Part shown: piece after piece, positions 40,401 through 52,820 of the stretch
Layout: each line of letters opens with the position of its first letter
How positions within the stretch are numbered: position 1 is the first letter of the stretch
From: Antrodiella citrinella
Lineage: Eukaryota > Basidiomycota > Agaricomycetes > Polyporales > Steccherinaceae
Length of the DNA: 64,000 nt
Direction of reading: 5' to 3'
Assembly: GCA_004802725.1 (NCBI GenBank)
Contig: SGPM01000036.1
Span: forward strand, 1,371-65,370
Position numbers and translations under genes: made by a program
The notes under the pieces: generated by a model
Told to the model about the DNA's origin: nothing
What the model saw: the letters and a program-made list of their open reading frames with translations, nothing else
The model's database searches: none

Positions 40401-43400
40401 TTCCTTCATCTTCTGATACACCCCCTCGTACGCCTTATCCGCCTCCACCCACTCCTTCACGCGCGCCGCGTCCTCCGGCGCGACAGGCGGGATCAGCGTG
40501 AGGCTATCGATCAGCGGAACGACGGTGATACGCGTCGTCTTCGGGTTGAGCTGGACGTTCGCCGGGAGCGCGGGGAGCGCGGGGACGATGGTCGGTGGGC
40601 CCGTCTGAACGGGAGCTGCCGAGCTAGACGCAGCCGAGGCAGCGGTCGCAGTGCCATTGGGCACGTTCACGCCTTCGGCGGTAGGAACCCTCGTGATCGA
40701 CGGCGGCGGCGGCGCGCCCCCGTTCACGTTGTTGTTATGGGCGGAGTTCATCTTCCTCTCCAGGGTGTTCAAACCGCCCGCTCCGGGGGGTATCGACCCC
40801 TGCCTGACAAGATCACCCATCTGCGGCGTCTGCGGGATCGCAGGGATCTCAGGTACGCTCATCCCCGCAAGGTTCGCCGGAGACGACACGCTCGCACTCG
40901 CCGGCGTCGAGCTCGATGACGAGATTGCCATGAGTGCCTGCGCGGGGGTCGGGAACATGTTGTTGTTGTTGTTGGTGTGAAGAGGCGTCGGCGCGCCCCC
41001 CAACGCGCCAGGCGCACTAGCAGATTGCGGGACGTTCGTGTTCACAGACAACCCCGCTCCCCCTGCTCCGATACTCGGTTGACGTGAGAGCGCCTGTTGC
41101 GGCATACCCATGCCCATGTTCATGTTCATCATCTGCGCAGACGGGTCGATCGGCCCTTGCGAGCCACCCCGAGGGAACACGGGAGGACCCATCATCCCTC
41201 CNCCCGCACCTCCCATCAGCAGCTGTTGTTGCTGNTGCTGCTGCTGTGTCATCCCGCNAGGCATACTGACGTTCATCCCGGGAAGCTTCATCTGCTGCTG
41301 CTGCTGCTGAGGCGGGAGACTCCCCATCCTNGGCGTCTGAGGCGGTTGCTGGTGTTGCTGGGGTGTGGGCGTAGGCTGCGGCGTCTCGCTGACTTTCCTC
41401 TTGACACCGCGCATCGATGACGGGCTCCCCGGCTGCGACGGCGCTGGCGCGATGAGCGGGTACCCGCCCATCCCCGAGGGACCACCAGATGGCGGGGAGT
41501 CTTGGCGGACTTGTTGGGGCGGGACGGGGTTGAAAGGCGAGCCTCCATTCATCCTCTGCTGCTGCTGCTGCTGTTGGAGATGCTGTTGTTGCTGCAGCGC
41601 GAAATTTTGAGCTTGAGAAGGTGAGACCTGACCATGACTCTGTCCGCCGAACGGTGTATGTGGCCTCCCGCCTTGTCCTCCTTGCTGAGGTTGAGGCTGC
41701 GAAGGACCGCCTTGCTGAGACCGGTGGCTCTGAGCAGTCCCTGGCCTACTAGGTGTCCCGCCGTTCAACACGCCACTACCGCCACTACCAGCTGTACCAG
41801 GTCGGGTGGGCGCAGGCGGCATCGACGGAGGCCGAGGTTGGATCGGGACCGGTCCTCCATGCTGCTGCTGCTGCTGTTGTTGGAGCTGCTGTTGATGTTG
41901 TTGCTGAGAATGTTGCTGAGGATGCTGCTGATGATGTTGCTGTTGCTGCTGTTGTTGAGGACCACCATGTGGCGGCGACCCCGCAGAGACCGGCGTCCTC
42001 CGTCCCTGCGCGGACCCTGCTGTCCCCGGTCTCGACGTCGGCGGCATCGCATGCGGCTGAGACGGGATTTGCGTGATCTGCTGCTGCTGGCCAGGCTGCT
42101 GAGGATGCTGGTGTGACGACGCCGACGATCCCGGTCTCGGCGACGCGGACAGCATCACACCGTGTCCGCTATGCGAGTGGTTCGACGATGCCGTCGTGGG
42201 CCGAGGCGGGATGCTCAAAGGCGGAGGCATCATTATGTTCATGCCCATGTTTTGTTGCTGTTGCGCGTTCATCATGTTCATCCCCGGCTGCTGCTGCATA
42301 TGGGGGCCCGAAGACGACATCGGCCGCTGCTGCTGCTGCGGGTGTTGCTGGTTCGCGATATGCAGCGCGCCGGCCAGCCCGCTATCCAATGTCGTTCCAC
42401 CTAATCCTATGTTCCCCATGTTCATGCCGCTCATGCTCGACATGCTCGGGTCCATCATCCCCGTCTGCTGCTGTTGATGTTGTGACTGCTGCTGCTGCTG
42501 GAGCTGTTGTTGTTGTTGCGCCGCTTGGAGCTGAGCCTGCTGCACCCGTTCGCGATGCATCTGGGCGATCTGCGCCTGCGTGAACCCGCCCATCCCGCCT
42601 GCCATGCTCATCCCACCCATCCCGTCCAGACTGCTCCCGCCCGTGTTCGCAGCCATGTTCCCCATCATCGCAGCCTGGTTCTGCTGGCTCAACTGCTGTT
42701 GCTGTTGCGCATGCATCATCGCCTGTTGCTGCTGCTGCTGCCCAAAGTAGTGTCTGAGCACCTTCGCACGTTCTTGCGGCGGCATCTGCGAGAGCGACGC
42801 CATCTGCGGCGCCGAGAGACGTTCCGCGAGTGCCTGGATCTGGACCGCCGAGAGCGTCGTCGACAGCCCTTGGAACTGCGCCGTCGTCAGCTGCGACAGG
42901 ACGCTGCCGCGCCCTGGATGTTGCGCGTGCTGCTGGTGCTGTTGCTGGTTCTGGTTTTGCTGCGTCATGTGCGACGGCAGATGCGGTGTCTGGATCTGCG
43001 AGCTGTGTGGTGGGGACATGTGCGGGTGTTGCGCGTGCGTAGGCGACGACGAGTGCGGCTGTGGGTGGTGCGCGTTGGACGGCGTCGCGGGCGGTACAGG
43101 CACAGAGAAGTTCTGGCCCATGTTCGCGTTCGTATGGGCCATCGCCATCGACGCGGGTGGGGACGAGGAAGCACCTGCTGCACCGTCGCCGTGAGTAGGG
43201 GTTGTTTGCAGCATCAGGTAGTCGGACGTGCCTCCGTTCATCGACGCAGACAGTGCAGCCGGATTGATGCCACCGCCTCCTCCTTGCCCCATCCACATCT
43301 GCTGCTGCTGGTTCCCGTTCGACTGGTTCAGCAGCTGGGCGGGGTTGATGCTTCCCCCCATGCCGCCCATCATGTTGCCGCCCATGTTCATCCTCTGCTG

Positions 43401-43691
43401 CTGCTGCTGCTGCTGCTGGTGCGGAGGCATCATCCTGCCGCCGTTCATGATGCTGCTCGGGTTGAGGGTCCCTGCGCCGGCCGCGAGCTTGGACTGGTGC
43501 GCGAGGTACAGCTGCTGGAACTGCTGCTGCTGGAACTGGCGCTGTTGCGGGTCCTGGCTGTTCGCAAACTGGTTCTGCTGGTGCTGTTGGTGTTGTGGAT
43601 GCTGCTGTTGTTGCTGAGCCTGGGCCTGCTGGGCCTGCATGGCGGCGAACATGGCGGCGTTCGCCTGTGGGTTACCGTTGGAGACGTTCAT
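37456..43691 (-). CDS. SNF5: SNF5/SMARCB1 core subunit of SWI/SNF remodelling complex
   Basis: Core SWI/SNF subunit that contacts the nucleosome acidic patch. About 1,930 residues. The ATG at 43691 gives MNVSNGNPQANAAMFAAMQA. The first 1,150 residues are Gln-, Pro-, Met- and Asn-rich with many polyQ runs, as in yeast Snf5. The first SNF5 repeat follows: LVPIRLELEVEHHKMRDTFV, WNLN, then DPIVTPEIFAQSIVDDYSL. After a charged loop comes the second repeat: LDIIVGSVKLEDQFEWDLDN and SPERFAEVYANELGLAGEFK. Then TAIAHCIREQVQIFQKSLFL and LNYLSESEIERNERERE, with a disordered region. A GATA-like zinc finger follows (CSNCGCPES...KSQCGTC, then FWHRHRRPRPVVYN). The last exons carry PQWLKDAMAAMQARYPDDKF, a second Cys/His motif (IKCLDCPGK) and a tail ending QRISGETA. 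Single Ns break the polyQ region at 41202-41331. Confidence 0.93.
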
Positions 43692-43744
43692 AGTGCGGAG
43701 GTCGTGTCGTCGTGCTACGAGCCGTTATGGTCGTAGAAGAGGAG

Positions 43745-44340
43745 GAAGGCTAAACGAGCAAGGAGGTCAGTAGGACGGACGCGACGGCGGGAAGGGAGGG
43801 ACGCGCTGAACACGTGATGGCGAAGGAGAAGGGTAAGGGAACGAGGCAGTAGGAGGGACGGAAGGGTAATGTGAGCGAAACGGGAACGTACCTTGGCTTG
43901 GAAGAGAGATCAGGATGTTGAGAATATTCTGACGATGTTTCGACGAGCGGTCTCTCCACGCTCGCTCGCAGCTATGGCCGTAGGAGGGGGTGGGGCTGAA
44001 CGAGCGGGGAGGTCAGCAGGACGGAGGGGGAGGGAGTGCGGAGGTGATTGAGCGCAAAGGGAACGTACCACAGCTTGAAACAGAGAAAGGAATTATTCTG
44101 GTGAAGCAGGAAGGTCAGCAGGACGGACGCGACGGAGGGAGGGGAGGAAGGAGGGACGGGTTGCACACGTGATGGCGAAGGAGGGGAGGGAGGGGGACGA
44201 GAACGGAAGTACGTAGTTGTGGGTGGCAGTGGTAGTGGAGGACGGCAACGGGGCCGGGCGGGAGAGTGGGAGGAGTGTGTCCGCTGCGGGGGNCGGGGGG
44301 GAGCGAAAAGGGGACGTACCTCAGTTTGAAACCGAAACAG
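43745..44340 (-). repeat. Diverged repeats carrying splice-site-like ends in SNF5 5' leader
   Basis: Three diverged units on the minus strand, each with an exon-like piece, a donor-like gtacgt(t/c)ccc (at 43891, 44068 and 44309) and an acceptor-like end after CTGACCTcc (tttag at 43749, ttcag at 43996, accag at 44098). This gives potential leader introns of 143, 73 and 212 nt. A CACGTGATGGCGAAGGAG element (plus strand) recurs at about 43816 and 44166. One N at 44293. Confidence 0.55.
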
Positions 44341-47300
44341 AGAAAGGGAAGTTGGAATTGATTGTTCTGACGATGAGCAGACTCTCGTCGACTGGGGGCA
44401 GGACGTGGCGACAATACAACCCCTCCTCACACCCGTAACGGGGCACAGGGGAGCACGTCACACCCAATGTCACGCTTGCCTTTTCGAGCACATCGCGCCT
44501 CCCACTGTCTCCCTCCCCTCCAGCGGCGACCACCAGCGAACACACGGCGAGGGACATGGCGGAGCGGTCGAAACAACTCTCTGAATCCATCTGTCCGAGC
44601 TCTCTTACCCTTGGGAGCCGCTCTCGCCGACTGGGCCTCTTAGCGCTCCCAGATCTCAGATCCAGATCGTCCCTCCTCACTTGAACCGCCGTTCCGTCTC
44701 TGCTTTCAGCCCTCTGCCACACACGAAGTCTCCTCCTGCTGCGACCGCCGTCGCACATCCGCGTGCCCAGCCGTCGTATCTTTGCATTCGCCATCACCCG
44801 TTTCGCGTTCGCTTCCTCACAACATCCATGTCACTCTTCTTATTTATACCCCCTCAACTATCCGTTTTATACCAACCCCGTCCCCGTGGCGATTTGCGTC
44901 CGGGGACTGCGCCCGATGATATAACCTCTCGTCCGTGCCGCACAGTGGCGTCATACTGCACAGTGCAATACAGAGATCGTCAGCTGAGCACCCTTCGATT
45001 CACACCTTCCCTTGCCACTACGAAAGATCCCCATCGGTCCTCGTGTGATCGCATTTGATGACCACTCGTATGTCATCGTTTTTCGTTTTTCGTGTTTGGG
45101 TCCCCGCAGATAGCCAGACTCGACATACATAGATGGTAACCGGGACAAGCAGGTGGGCGTGACACTCTTGTCTCGTAACATGCGTAATGCGTAATTGAAC
45201 CCAGAGTTGGACTTATACGCACACTGCGACAACAGTTGCCTGTCCCTCTCCTCGCCATTCAGACTTGACGCACAATGAAAACTAACTCTTCCTCCAGCCT
45301 TACATAACCTGGTCCATCTTATCTCGCGGATTCACAGGTGGGCGCAGATATTCAGGTCACGTAAGACGAGAGTCTTCGCTCATTCTTACTCATCTTCGTC
45401 AAGATAGATTGCAGATACAGTAAGATGGTATGTACTCGTCGCCGATACCCCGCCCACCTCGCTAGTCCTTGCATGCCCCTCGCTATCCTGCTCCAGCTGC
45501 TCCGCTCTGCTTGTATCTGGTCCAGTCCTCGTCCATCCGCTCACATCTGCACACATCCGGCGCCGCGCCACATCCGAACCATCCCTAGTAGCCGCAATCT
45601 ACTCATGAGACACAATCAGCAGTATCCATTCATAAATTTGGGGCAATACGTACCATCACGCAGAGAGCCTGATGCCACCCTGACGCACCTGTACAGATGA
45701 TTCAGCTGTTTAGTTCGCACGCGTGAACAATTCATGTGTACGTACCTTTGTTCGAATCCCGGCTGGTCAGAATACCGGTTCTAGAAAGGTGTTGGCTGCA
45801 GACGTATATGGCTGAAAACCAGTACCGTCTGCTCTTACAGTAGATGGGCGCACCCAATGACATGAAGTCCTGCGTAACGCGTCGGCCCAAGTGACACAAC
45901 CACAACTTTGTGCAAAGCGCGTGAGTCAACACAAGCCGAGGTAAATGAGTACGGCACATACTATATGCGCGAAAACCCTTTCTCGAAGAACAGTTGGGAT
46001 GTGTATATGCGCGCGAAAAGACCACAAATGATTACCTGCATGCCATCGACTCGAGATGTAACCTAGCAAGCACAAAGGCAGCTAGTTTGAGAGGACACGG
46101 ATGAGAACGCGACGAACCAGTCAACGTACTTGGGCAGGATGACAAGGTAGGTTTCAAATGCCTTTGAACCGAATCCGGCGCGACGTGAGTACATGTAGTA
46201 TGTCCGTGAACATGAACGCGGAAATCGGACTCACCGTCGAATCACACAATGCAAGATCTAGGTATGCGAAGCTAGCGATGGGAGCCGCCAATTCGTCAAC
46301 AGGGATGGTGTCGACAAAGCAGAATAAGACGCTGTGGTGTAAACGGATGTTGGACAGGCGTACGTCTCGGGTAAGAGAAGGTGGTGGGGAGGGAAAGAGT
46401 TAGCGGAACGAGAAACAGAAAGGTGGGCGGTCTTATGTACGTGCAACGCAGTCGGGATGGGTGCAGGGCACGGGGGATGATGGTGTCGACGTCGTTGAGT
46501 CGGCGGATCGGACGGGTTGACAGGAAAAAGAAGCAGTATTTTATCTTCCGGATCTTCGTCTGTCCTACTCTCGAGGGATGCACGCAGACCAGCGAGGATA
46601 CTGAGCGCTTCCCCTCGGCTTCTTGCAGATACACACGGATCAGCCCAAGTTAATTTTCACTGGGCTTAACGGCGCAGTGTGTGTCCACATCTACCCACCC
46701 CAAGCGCGCCCGCCCCCCGAGAAACAACACATCCCGATTCGGATGGGTGTTTCCTATATCGGGGAATTCCCGACCCGACGCCCCCGCCCTACTCACCCGA
46801 AGTTCGACATCGGTCGACATCGTCTTAGTCTCCCAAAGGCTGACCAGGATACGTGACCGAGAGACGAGTTGCGGGTCACTCTACTAAATGTCTGCAGCAG
46901 GGGTCTTCATCTAGATCAGTTGTCGCTGTTTGCAACCTCATGCGGTCATCTTGACAACGTTGGCTGAATGCATCACCCTCCGTTTTTTTTTACTTGTGAG
47001 ATATCCTGGACCAGACGCACCATGAGCCCTCAATCTGAAGCCATCATACGAACTTCAACGTAGACATGTACATGCGCCTGTGAGTCAATCGGTCGAAGCT
47101 GCTGCTTCTGCGCGGCTACAGTCTGGCGTTGAAACCCGCCAGTCTCGAGCCTCCACGCGTCATTTACACCTCTCCAGGGTCGTCGTGGACACTTGAAAAA
47201 GATGCATCGTCCTGGATGATGGTCACTAGTGCGTGGACAAACTCATGCGATGGCTCTCCAACTTGAACTTGGAAGGCCTGTCGAAGAACTCTCGCGCCCA

Positions 47301-47821
47301 GTGGACCGCGTCGTCTCCTCCCGACTCCCAACGTACCAGGCTTCCACCATTCGTTCCCAAGACCCCCACAAGCCGCTGCAGACCAACTTCGTCTGCACTT
47401 GGGGAGTTTCGATGGCGTAGATCTCGTACGGTGACAGTGACGTGCGCATCAGCTGTGTTCACGTCGAATCCTCGTGTGCGTAGCAGCCCAGGTATCTGTA
47501 CACACAGAAGATCTACCAAAGTCGTATGTGGACCTCTCTTGTCGTGTGACTATCCCGACGCCGTGCAATCTGTTCAGCCCTGGGCCCCGGTCTCCACTCG
47601 GAACACCCTGCAACATAGCAAGAATCTCCAGCAAATTCGATGCTGCAGGTCGCGGATGTCGAGATAACAACGTCAGTGGTCACTGATATTACCATCGAGA
47701 TGTCAGACATCTTAGGTACTAAGCAGTCTTCATAACATAAGTAAAACTACATGCATGGCTACTTTATACAAACTATAATCAAAACGAGCAAAACTCCACA
47801 GTCGGAACGTAGCCTCTCAAA
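44341..47821. other. Gene-poor region of about 3.4 kb
   Basis: The left part is the presumed SNF5 promoter. The remainder has only short frames without recognisable content, such as 47226-47519 on the minus strand (MVDLLCVQIPGLLRTRGF). A short inverted repeat, AGCCCA...TGGGCT, lies at about 46641-46667. No tRNA, transposon or conserved protein was recognised. A non-coding transcript cannot be excluded. Confidence 0.4.
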
Positions 47822-50063
47822 TCAGTAGTAACCAACCCCGTCATCTTGCTCCGACCCAGACCCAGACCCGGTTCCGGACCCGGACCCGCCGTCCTCATCG
47901 TCCCAGAACATAGGTCCGCGCTCATCTGACAAGTGCGAACCCTCGTCTTCGGAGGAGTCGCTGACGTTGACAATGTCTTCTGGGGCCACGGAGTATCGTC
48001 TGCGGGTGCGAGAGCGAGATGCGCGCGCAGGAAGGGAGCCGTCATCGCCGTACATTGCGCTGGATGAACGTACGACAGTTAGTCACGAGAAACAATGAAG
48101 GAAGGTAGACATTGACGTACCGTTCACGAGCTGCTACAGCGTCAGCGAGGTCGCTTTAAGCAAAACGAAGTCAGAGATAGGCGACGCGCGAATGTGATAG
48201 AGACTCACTCTGATTCTGCATCTTCATCGTCTGAGATGACGATCTCATCCCTCACACGTCGTCGAGACGGGGCAGGCATGTTGGGAGCGTCGCCTTCATC
48301 TTGTTCCTCTTCATCGTCCGAGATCACGATCGCCGACGTGGGTCCGAACCTTGCCTGTCCCCTCCGTCGTCTCGGAGCGTTCTGCAGCGCAGGTCCAGGA
48401 TGAGCGAGGACCTGCACGTCCGAGTCGTCATCCACCTCCTCATCGGAGATGATGATCTCATCATCGTCGATGAAGCTCCCCCCATATGAACCCTCCGAAC
48501 CCTCCTCATCTCCCTCCCCCTCGTCACCACGCCCCCCAATCCTCCCAATGGCATTAATCGCCCTAAGAAAATTCACCCCCAACCTCCCAATCCCCGCCGG
48601 CTGCATCCGCATATCCTCCTCCATCGACAGATAATCGTCGCTCTCGCTCCCGGAGCCATCGAACCCCCAATGCGGCATGTGCCCCTCGTACTCGCGGTGG
48701 CAGTGCGAGCAGAGGCCGTCGAAGATCTCGTGCAGGCAGTCTACGCACCGGTACACGCCGCCGTCTTCGAGGTCTTGGAACCCCATGAGGTCGTGCACGA
48801 GCCCCGCGGGGAGGTCTCCGTCGATGATCTCGCCGCCGTGGCCAATGCCGGCGTGCGGTCGAGCGACGGCGGGGAAGATGTCTTTCCAGGGGTCCTCGGA
48901 GGCGGGCGGGTCGGGCGTGGCGGGTCCGATCAGGTCTTTGTCTTGCACGAGACCGCTCTTGGTGACGGACGCTACCATCTCTTTCACGCTCCATACCTCA
49001 ACTGGCCGCTCGCGGACGACGGCACGACAGTGAGGACACGTTTTCTTGCGCCGGATGGCTGAGTTTCTGTTGAGCCGTAACGGAGGAAGAACGGGGTCGT
49101 TCTCATGGGGCTCGTTGTCGGCTTGGGCGTTTCCGTTTCCATTCGGGGCTTCCGGTTCTGGGAGAGGGTCTTGGTCTGGCGCTGCGTGCTGCGGAGGTGC
49201 AGAGAACCAAGATACGAGACATGTGTAACAGACGACGTGGCCGCAGGGGGCCAGGGCGAAGGGTCTGTTCATCAAGTACAGACATACGCGACATGTGAGC
49301 GGCGAAAGTAGTGTAGAGAGCAAGGTTTGTTGAGCTGTCAGCTGAGTTTGCAAGTCAACAATGGTAGCAGAGGATGAGCTGCCGGCCTCAGAGGCAGAGC
49401 TGGCGATTGGCTGGGGATTCACGACGGCAGCTGGGCTCGCAGGACGCGAGAAAACCGAGGACGCTTTGGCCTTCCCTTTATCCAATTTGACAACCTGTGA
49501 CAATGTCAGAAATATACATGAGAGCGAGTAGCGCATATGCGCACATTCTCCGCGACCCGCTCAACGACACCGTCCTCGTTGATGTTGTCTATCTCTTTAT
49601 CGTGTGTTTCTTCCTCAGTTTGAGCCTTATTAGGAGCGGTCAAAGCCTCTTGAACTTTGCGAGATGGACCAGCCGCAGGCGTGTCACCACGCGTCTCCGA
49701 GACATGTGAAGTTGCACGTCCCATGGAAGATGCCTTGGAAGCAGGAGGACGCGTACTGCTCCTCCGGTCTACAGGAGGTTGTTTCTCTGCTTCTGCACGC
49801 GCACTCTCCTCCACCAGAGACAGCTTGCGTTTCTTCTTCTTCTTGGACCGCTTCTTCTTGTCCTTATTCGCCTTGCTCGTTTCCTGTGCGGATATTCCAG
49901 GGCCCTCCGCGACAGCGCCATCATTCCCCAACAAAACGCTCGCGCTCCTCATCCTCTTCACATCCTCACGATCGGTTTCCTCGTCCGAAGAGTCCGGTAT
50001 GTGGCGCCTTTTCGACGACTGAGAGCCGTTGGCGACAGCGATGTGTGCAGCGGTAGAGTCCAT
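47822..50063 (-). CDS. RING-finger E3 ubiquitin ligase with SUMO-interacting-like motifs
   Basis: Probable nuclear ubiquitin ligase of about 660 residues. The start was chosen at MDSTAAHIAVANGSQSSKRR; an in-frame ATG at 50246 would add about 60 residues. The N-terminal third is disordered with Lys-rich patches (KDKKKRSKKKKKRK). A C3HC4 RING follows: CRVCLYLMNRPFALAPCGHV, VCYTCLVSWF, an insertion, then KKTCPHCRAVV. A second Cys/His cluster is CVDCLHEIFDGLCSHCHREY. The C-terminal part carries EIIISDEEVDDD, AIVISDDEEE, EIVISDDED and DIVNVSDSSEDE, each a hydrophobic strand next to acidic and Ser residues, as in SUMO-interacting motifs. The tail is GSGSG-rich and ends GVGYY. This layout suggests a SUMO-targeted ubiquitin ligase, but a Psh1-like chromatin RING protein is also possible. 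Confidence 0.75.
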
Positions 50064-50303
50064 CGTGCCAGCGAGCCTCTGCAGTGCTCGGGTGTGTGAC
50101 AGAGAGATGGAAGAAGGTGAAATGCCTTCAGGAGCAGAGTCAGCCTTTGTGACGGGCGCTTGTTGTATAATTAGGTCCAGGCTATAGCACGTGTCATAAG
50201 CGCCGGTTGGGATCAACCGAGATTCAACCAAATCTCGTTCGTCCATCTATTGTGTCTGCTCGTTTGTGTCAGAACGTATTCTCTCGTCTTTGTTTACGCT
50301 GGC
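50064..50303. promoter_or_regulatory. Shared divergent promoter region (RING protein / transporter)
   Basis: About 240 bp between the preferred start codons of two genes that point away from each other. Alternative upstream starts on both sides would almost remove the gap. Confidence 0.4.
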
Positions 50304-52097
50304 CAATGTCTCTCTTGGGCCTGGGATCATCAGGGAATGTCGTGCATGCCGAACTCCCTATTGTCTCTGCGGAAGATGAGGTGTATTCGACCTCTCTGAG
50401 CAGCGCAATCCTCCCCTCCATGGACCTGTCGGAGATATTGCCCAGTTCACAGAGCATCGACAAAACACCACTGAACGGCGAGGTGCTCTGGTCCTGGCAA
50501 GACCGCGCAGAGAAAGCCCAGTCGACCTCCATCGAACCTCAAGTTATGTCTCCCGTATCGTCTCCCCGACAACGGCATACGTTTCTTCAGAATCCGAGCT
50601 ATGTTTTTTCGACGCACCAGCACTCCTCAGCCCTCGGACTCTGCTCTGATGGATATCAGTCTCCCAGCCTGCCTGTGTTCAACTCTGACCAACCGCCGTC
50701 TCCCGGTTGCTGCAAGAAATCCAAACGAGCAAGACGACCGCTTCCACCGACTCTGGAGTATCTGTACCTCGCGAGCCTCAGACTAGTCTCGCCGAAGTCC
50801 CACCTCTGGAATTCGCGCTGGCTTTGGCTTATCCTCTACTTCTCGTTCAACCTATTCCTCACCTTGTCCAACAAATCAGTCTTGACTAGCTTTCCATTTC
50901 CTTACACTCTGACTGGGCTGCATACCCTCTGTTCTACCGTTGGCTGCTATATCTTGCGATCTCGTGGTGTCTATGTCTCCAAACCCTTGAACTTCAAGCA
51001 CGAATTCGTCTTGGCGGCGTTCAGCGTTCTGTACGCTGTCAATATCGTAGTGAGCAACGTCTCGCTGCAATTGGTCACCGTTCCGGTGCGTATCTCCATC
51101 TCAAAAGTCGTGTATGTTTTCTGAACCAATTTTCAGCTACATCAAGTCATCCGCGCCGCTACACCGATCTTTACTATCTTGCTATCTACTTTCCTCTTCA
51201 GTATGCGAACGAAGAGGACCAACTTGCTCAGTCTATCTCCTGTGATCTTCGGAGTCATCATCGCGTAAGTGAAGTCAATCATCATCGTGAGCCCTTGCTG
51301 ATCTTCCCCCAGGACATACGGCGATTATTATTTCACGGCATGGGGACTCTTCCTGACTCTTGTCGGTACATTTCTTGCGGCCCTCAAAACAATCTACACG
51401 AATCTTCTGCAATCATCAAATACCTCCAATCTCTTGCGCCCACACACATATAATCGCCCCTCTGCGTGGGGTAAATTACTCGTGCCCCCGTCCATTGGAA
51501 TACACCCCCTTGACCTTCTCATGCGCATGTCCCCTCTCGCCTTCATTCAATGCATCATGTACGCTCAAGCCTCCGGCGAACTCGATCGCGTCCGCCAACT
51601 GAGCTACCTACACTCCTACGGTCTCCTCTCCCCACCCTCGGCATATCAAAACTTCACCGTCCCGAGCAACTGCACCTACGTCTTCGCTGACGCCACGATG
51701 ACGACCGTCGCAGAGCGATCCGACATGACCGGGCAGACGATGGCGCTCCTCCTGAACGGGTGCATCGCTTTCGGGCTGAACGTGGTTAGCTTGACCGCCA
51801 ATGGGAAGATTGGCGCGTTGAGTATGACGGTGGCAGGTGCGTGTTTTCGTTTGTTGTGTCAGGTATCTTACGATGGTGTGCTGATTGGTGTATTATGTTG
51901 TAGCGAACGTGAAGCAGGTGCTCACTATCCTGTTCGCTGTGTTTCTTTTCGACCTTACGATTACGCCTCTCAATGCTTTTGGTATTACCGTGACACTGCT
52001 GGGCGGGGCTTGGTATGCCTGGGGCGAGTATATGGACAAGCAAGCGGGGTCGCGTCTTAGCGACAGGAGAGACTCTGGACAGGATTCCAAGGCTTGA
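50304..52097 (+). CDS. Triose-phosphate/nucleotide-sugar transporter family protein
   Basis: Member of the TPT/SLC35 (drug/metabolite transporter) family, normally in Golgi or ER membranes. A long cytosolic N-terminus (from MSLLGLGSSGN) precedes about ten membrane helices: WLWLILYFSFNLFLTLSNKS, FPYTLTGLHTLCSTVGCYIL, FVLAAFSVLYAVNIVVSNVS, HQVIRAATPIFTILLSTFLF, LSPVIFGVIIATYGDYYFTA, WGLFLTLVGTFLAALKTIYT, LLLNGCIAFGLNVVSLTANG and ITPLNAFGITVTLLGGAWYA. The NKSVL and ANVKQVLTI motifs are typical. A loop of about 100 residues after helix 6 (PSAWGKLLVPPSIG to SDMTG) is longer than I expect for the family. The end is DSGQDSKA. The substrate cannot be told from sequence. Confidence 0.88.
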
Positions 52098-52820
52098 AGG
52101 CTGGTACCGTTTGATCTATCATGTTGTATTGTTTCGTTTTGTTCGCGCGTTGGAATTCATATCCGATTTTTTCATGACTATTGTTTGACCAGAAGACCAT
52201 TCAAACTCGTCAGATATCGCTGGCGCTGATCCGTCGTAACTGGTCTCAAATGTGTCGGATAACTAACTCATTGTTTTCAGATGTCCTAGTTATCTCTGGA
52301 TTGCGGCGGTGTTGCATTGTCTGGAAATTGCATGGCACAGTCTGGCACAGTTGTGTGTTCATGGATGTACGAACAGAAAGGACTTGAAAACGTGACGTCC
52401 CGACGCATCGAGCGTCGTGTGTCAATGTCGACGTACTCTTCTTCACTTCTCGTGCTGCGCGCACGTACTCACTGTAAACCAGTATTCCCTTTCCTAGTGT
52501 GTCCAGTGTATAGACCAGTCAAATTCATAAATTGATCATGACTGACGCTCGCTCTCAGTAGCTGCGAACTGAATGTCATCGTGGGAGCGAACTCGTTCCG
52601 ACCTTCCACGCACTTCAGACAAGGTTTGTTCAACATTGGGCGACTCTCACCATTCGCTGCGCCACCAAAACGTCTGGAGTATGTAAGGATTATCATGCGC
52701 AAGTCGACAATCTTTCCACGCACGTCCGAATTCCAGCTTTCTGCGAATCATGTTCCTTCAGATCTTCCCCATCACAACGTCCTATTCATTTGTTGGCGCA
52801 CCGTATATATATTGTAGACT
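52098..52820. other. Intergenic, no gene seen
   Basis: About 720 bp between two plus-strand genes. Only weak frames occur. Confidence 0.5.

Noticed and set aside
42507..43736. 409-residue plus-strand open frame rich in Leu, Arg and His
   Set aside because: It is the antisense shadow of the SNF5 polyglutamine region; CAG/CAA repeats leave the opposite strand open. The same applies to other plus-strand frames at 40.2-43.7 kb.
45740..45800. GTTCGAATCC resembling a tRNA T-loop
   Set aside because: The flanking bases do not form the T-stem and no anticodon arm or acceptor stem could be placed around it. A similar GGTTCGAATCC at 62865 lies inside the zinc-cluster gene and also lacks tRNA folding.
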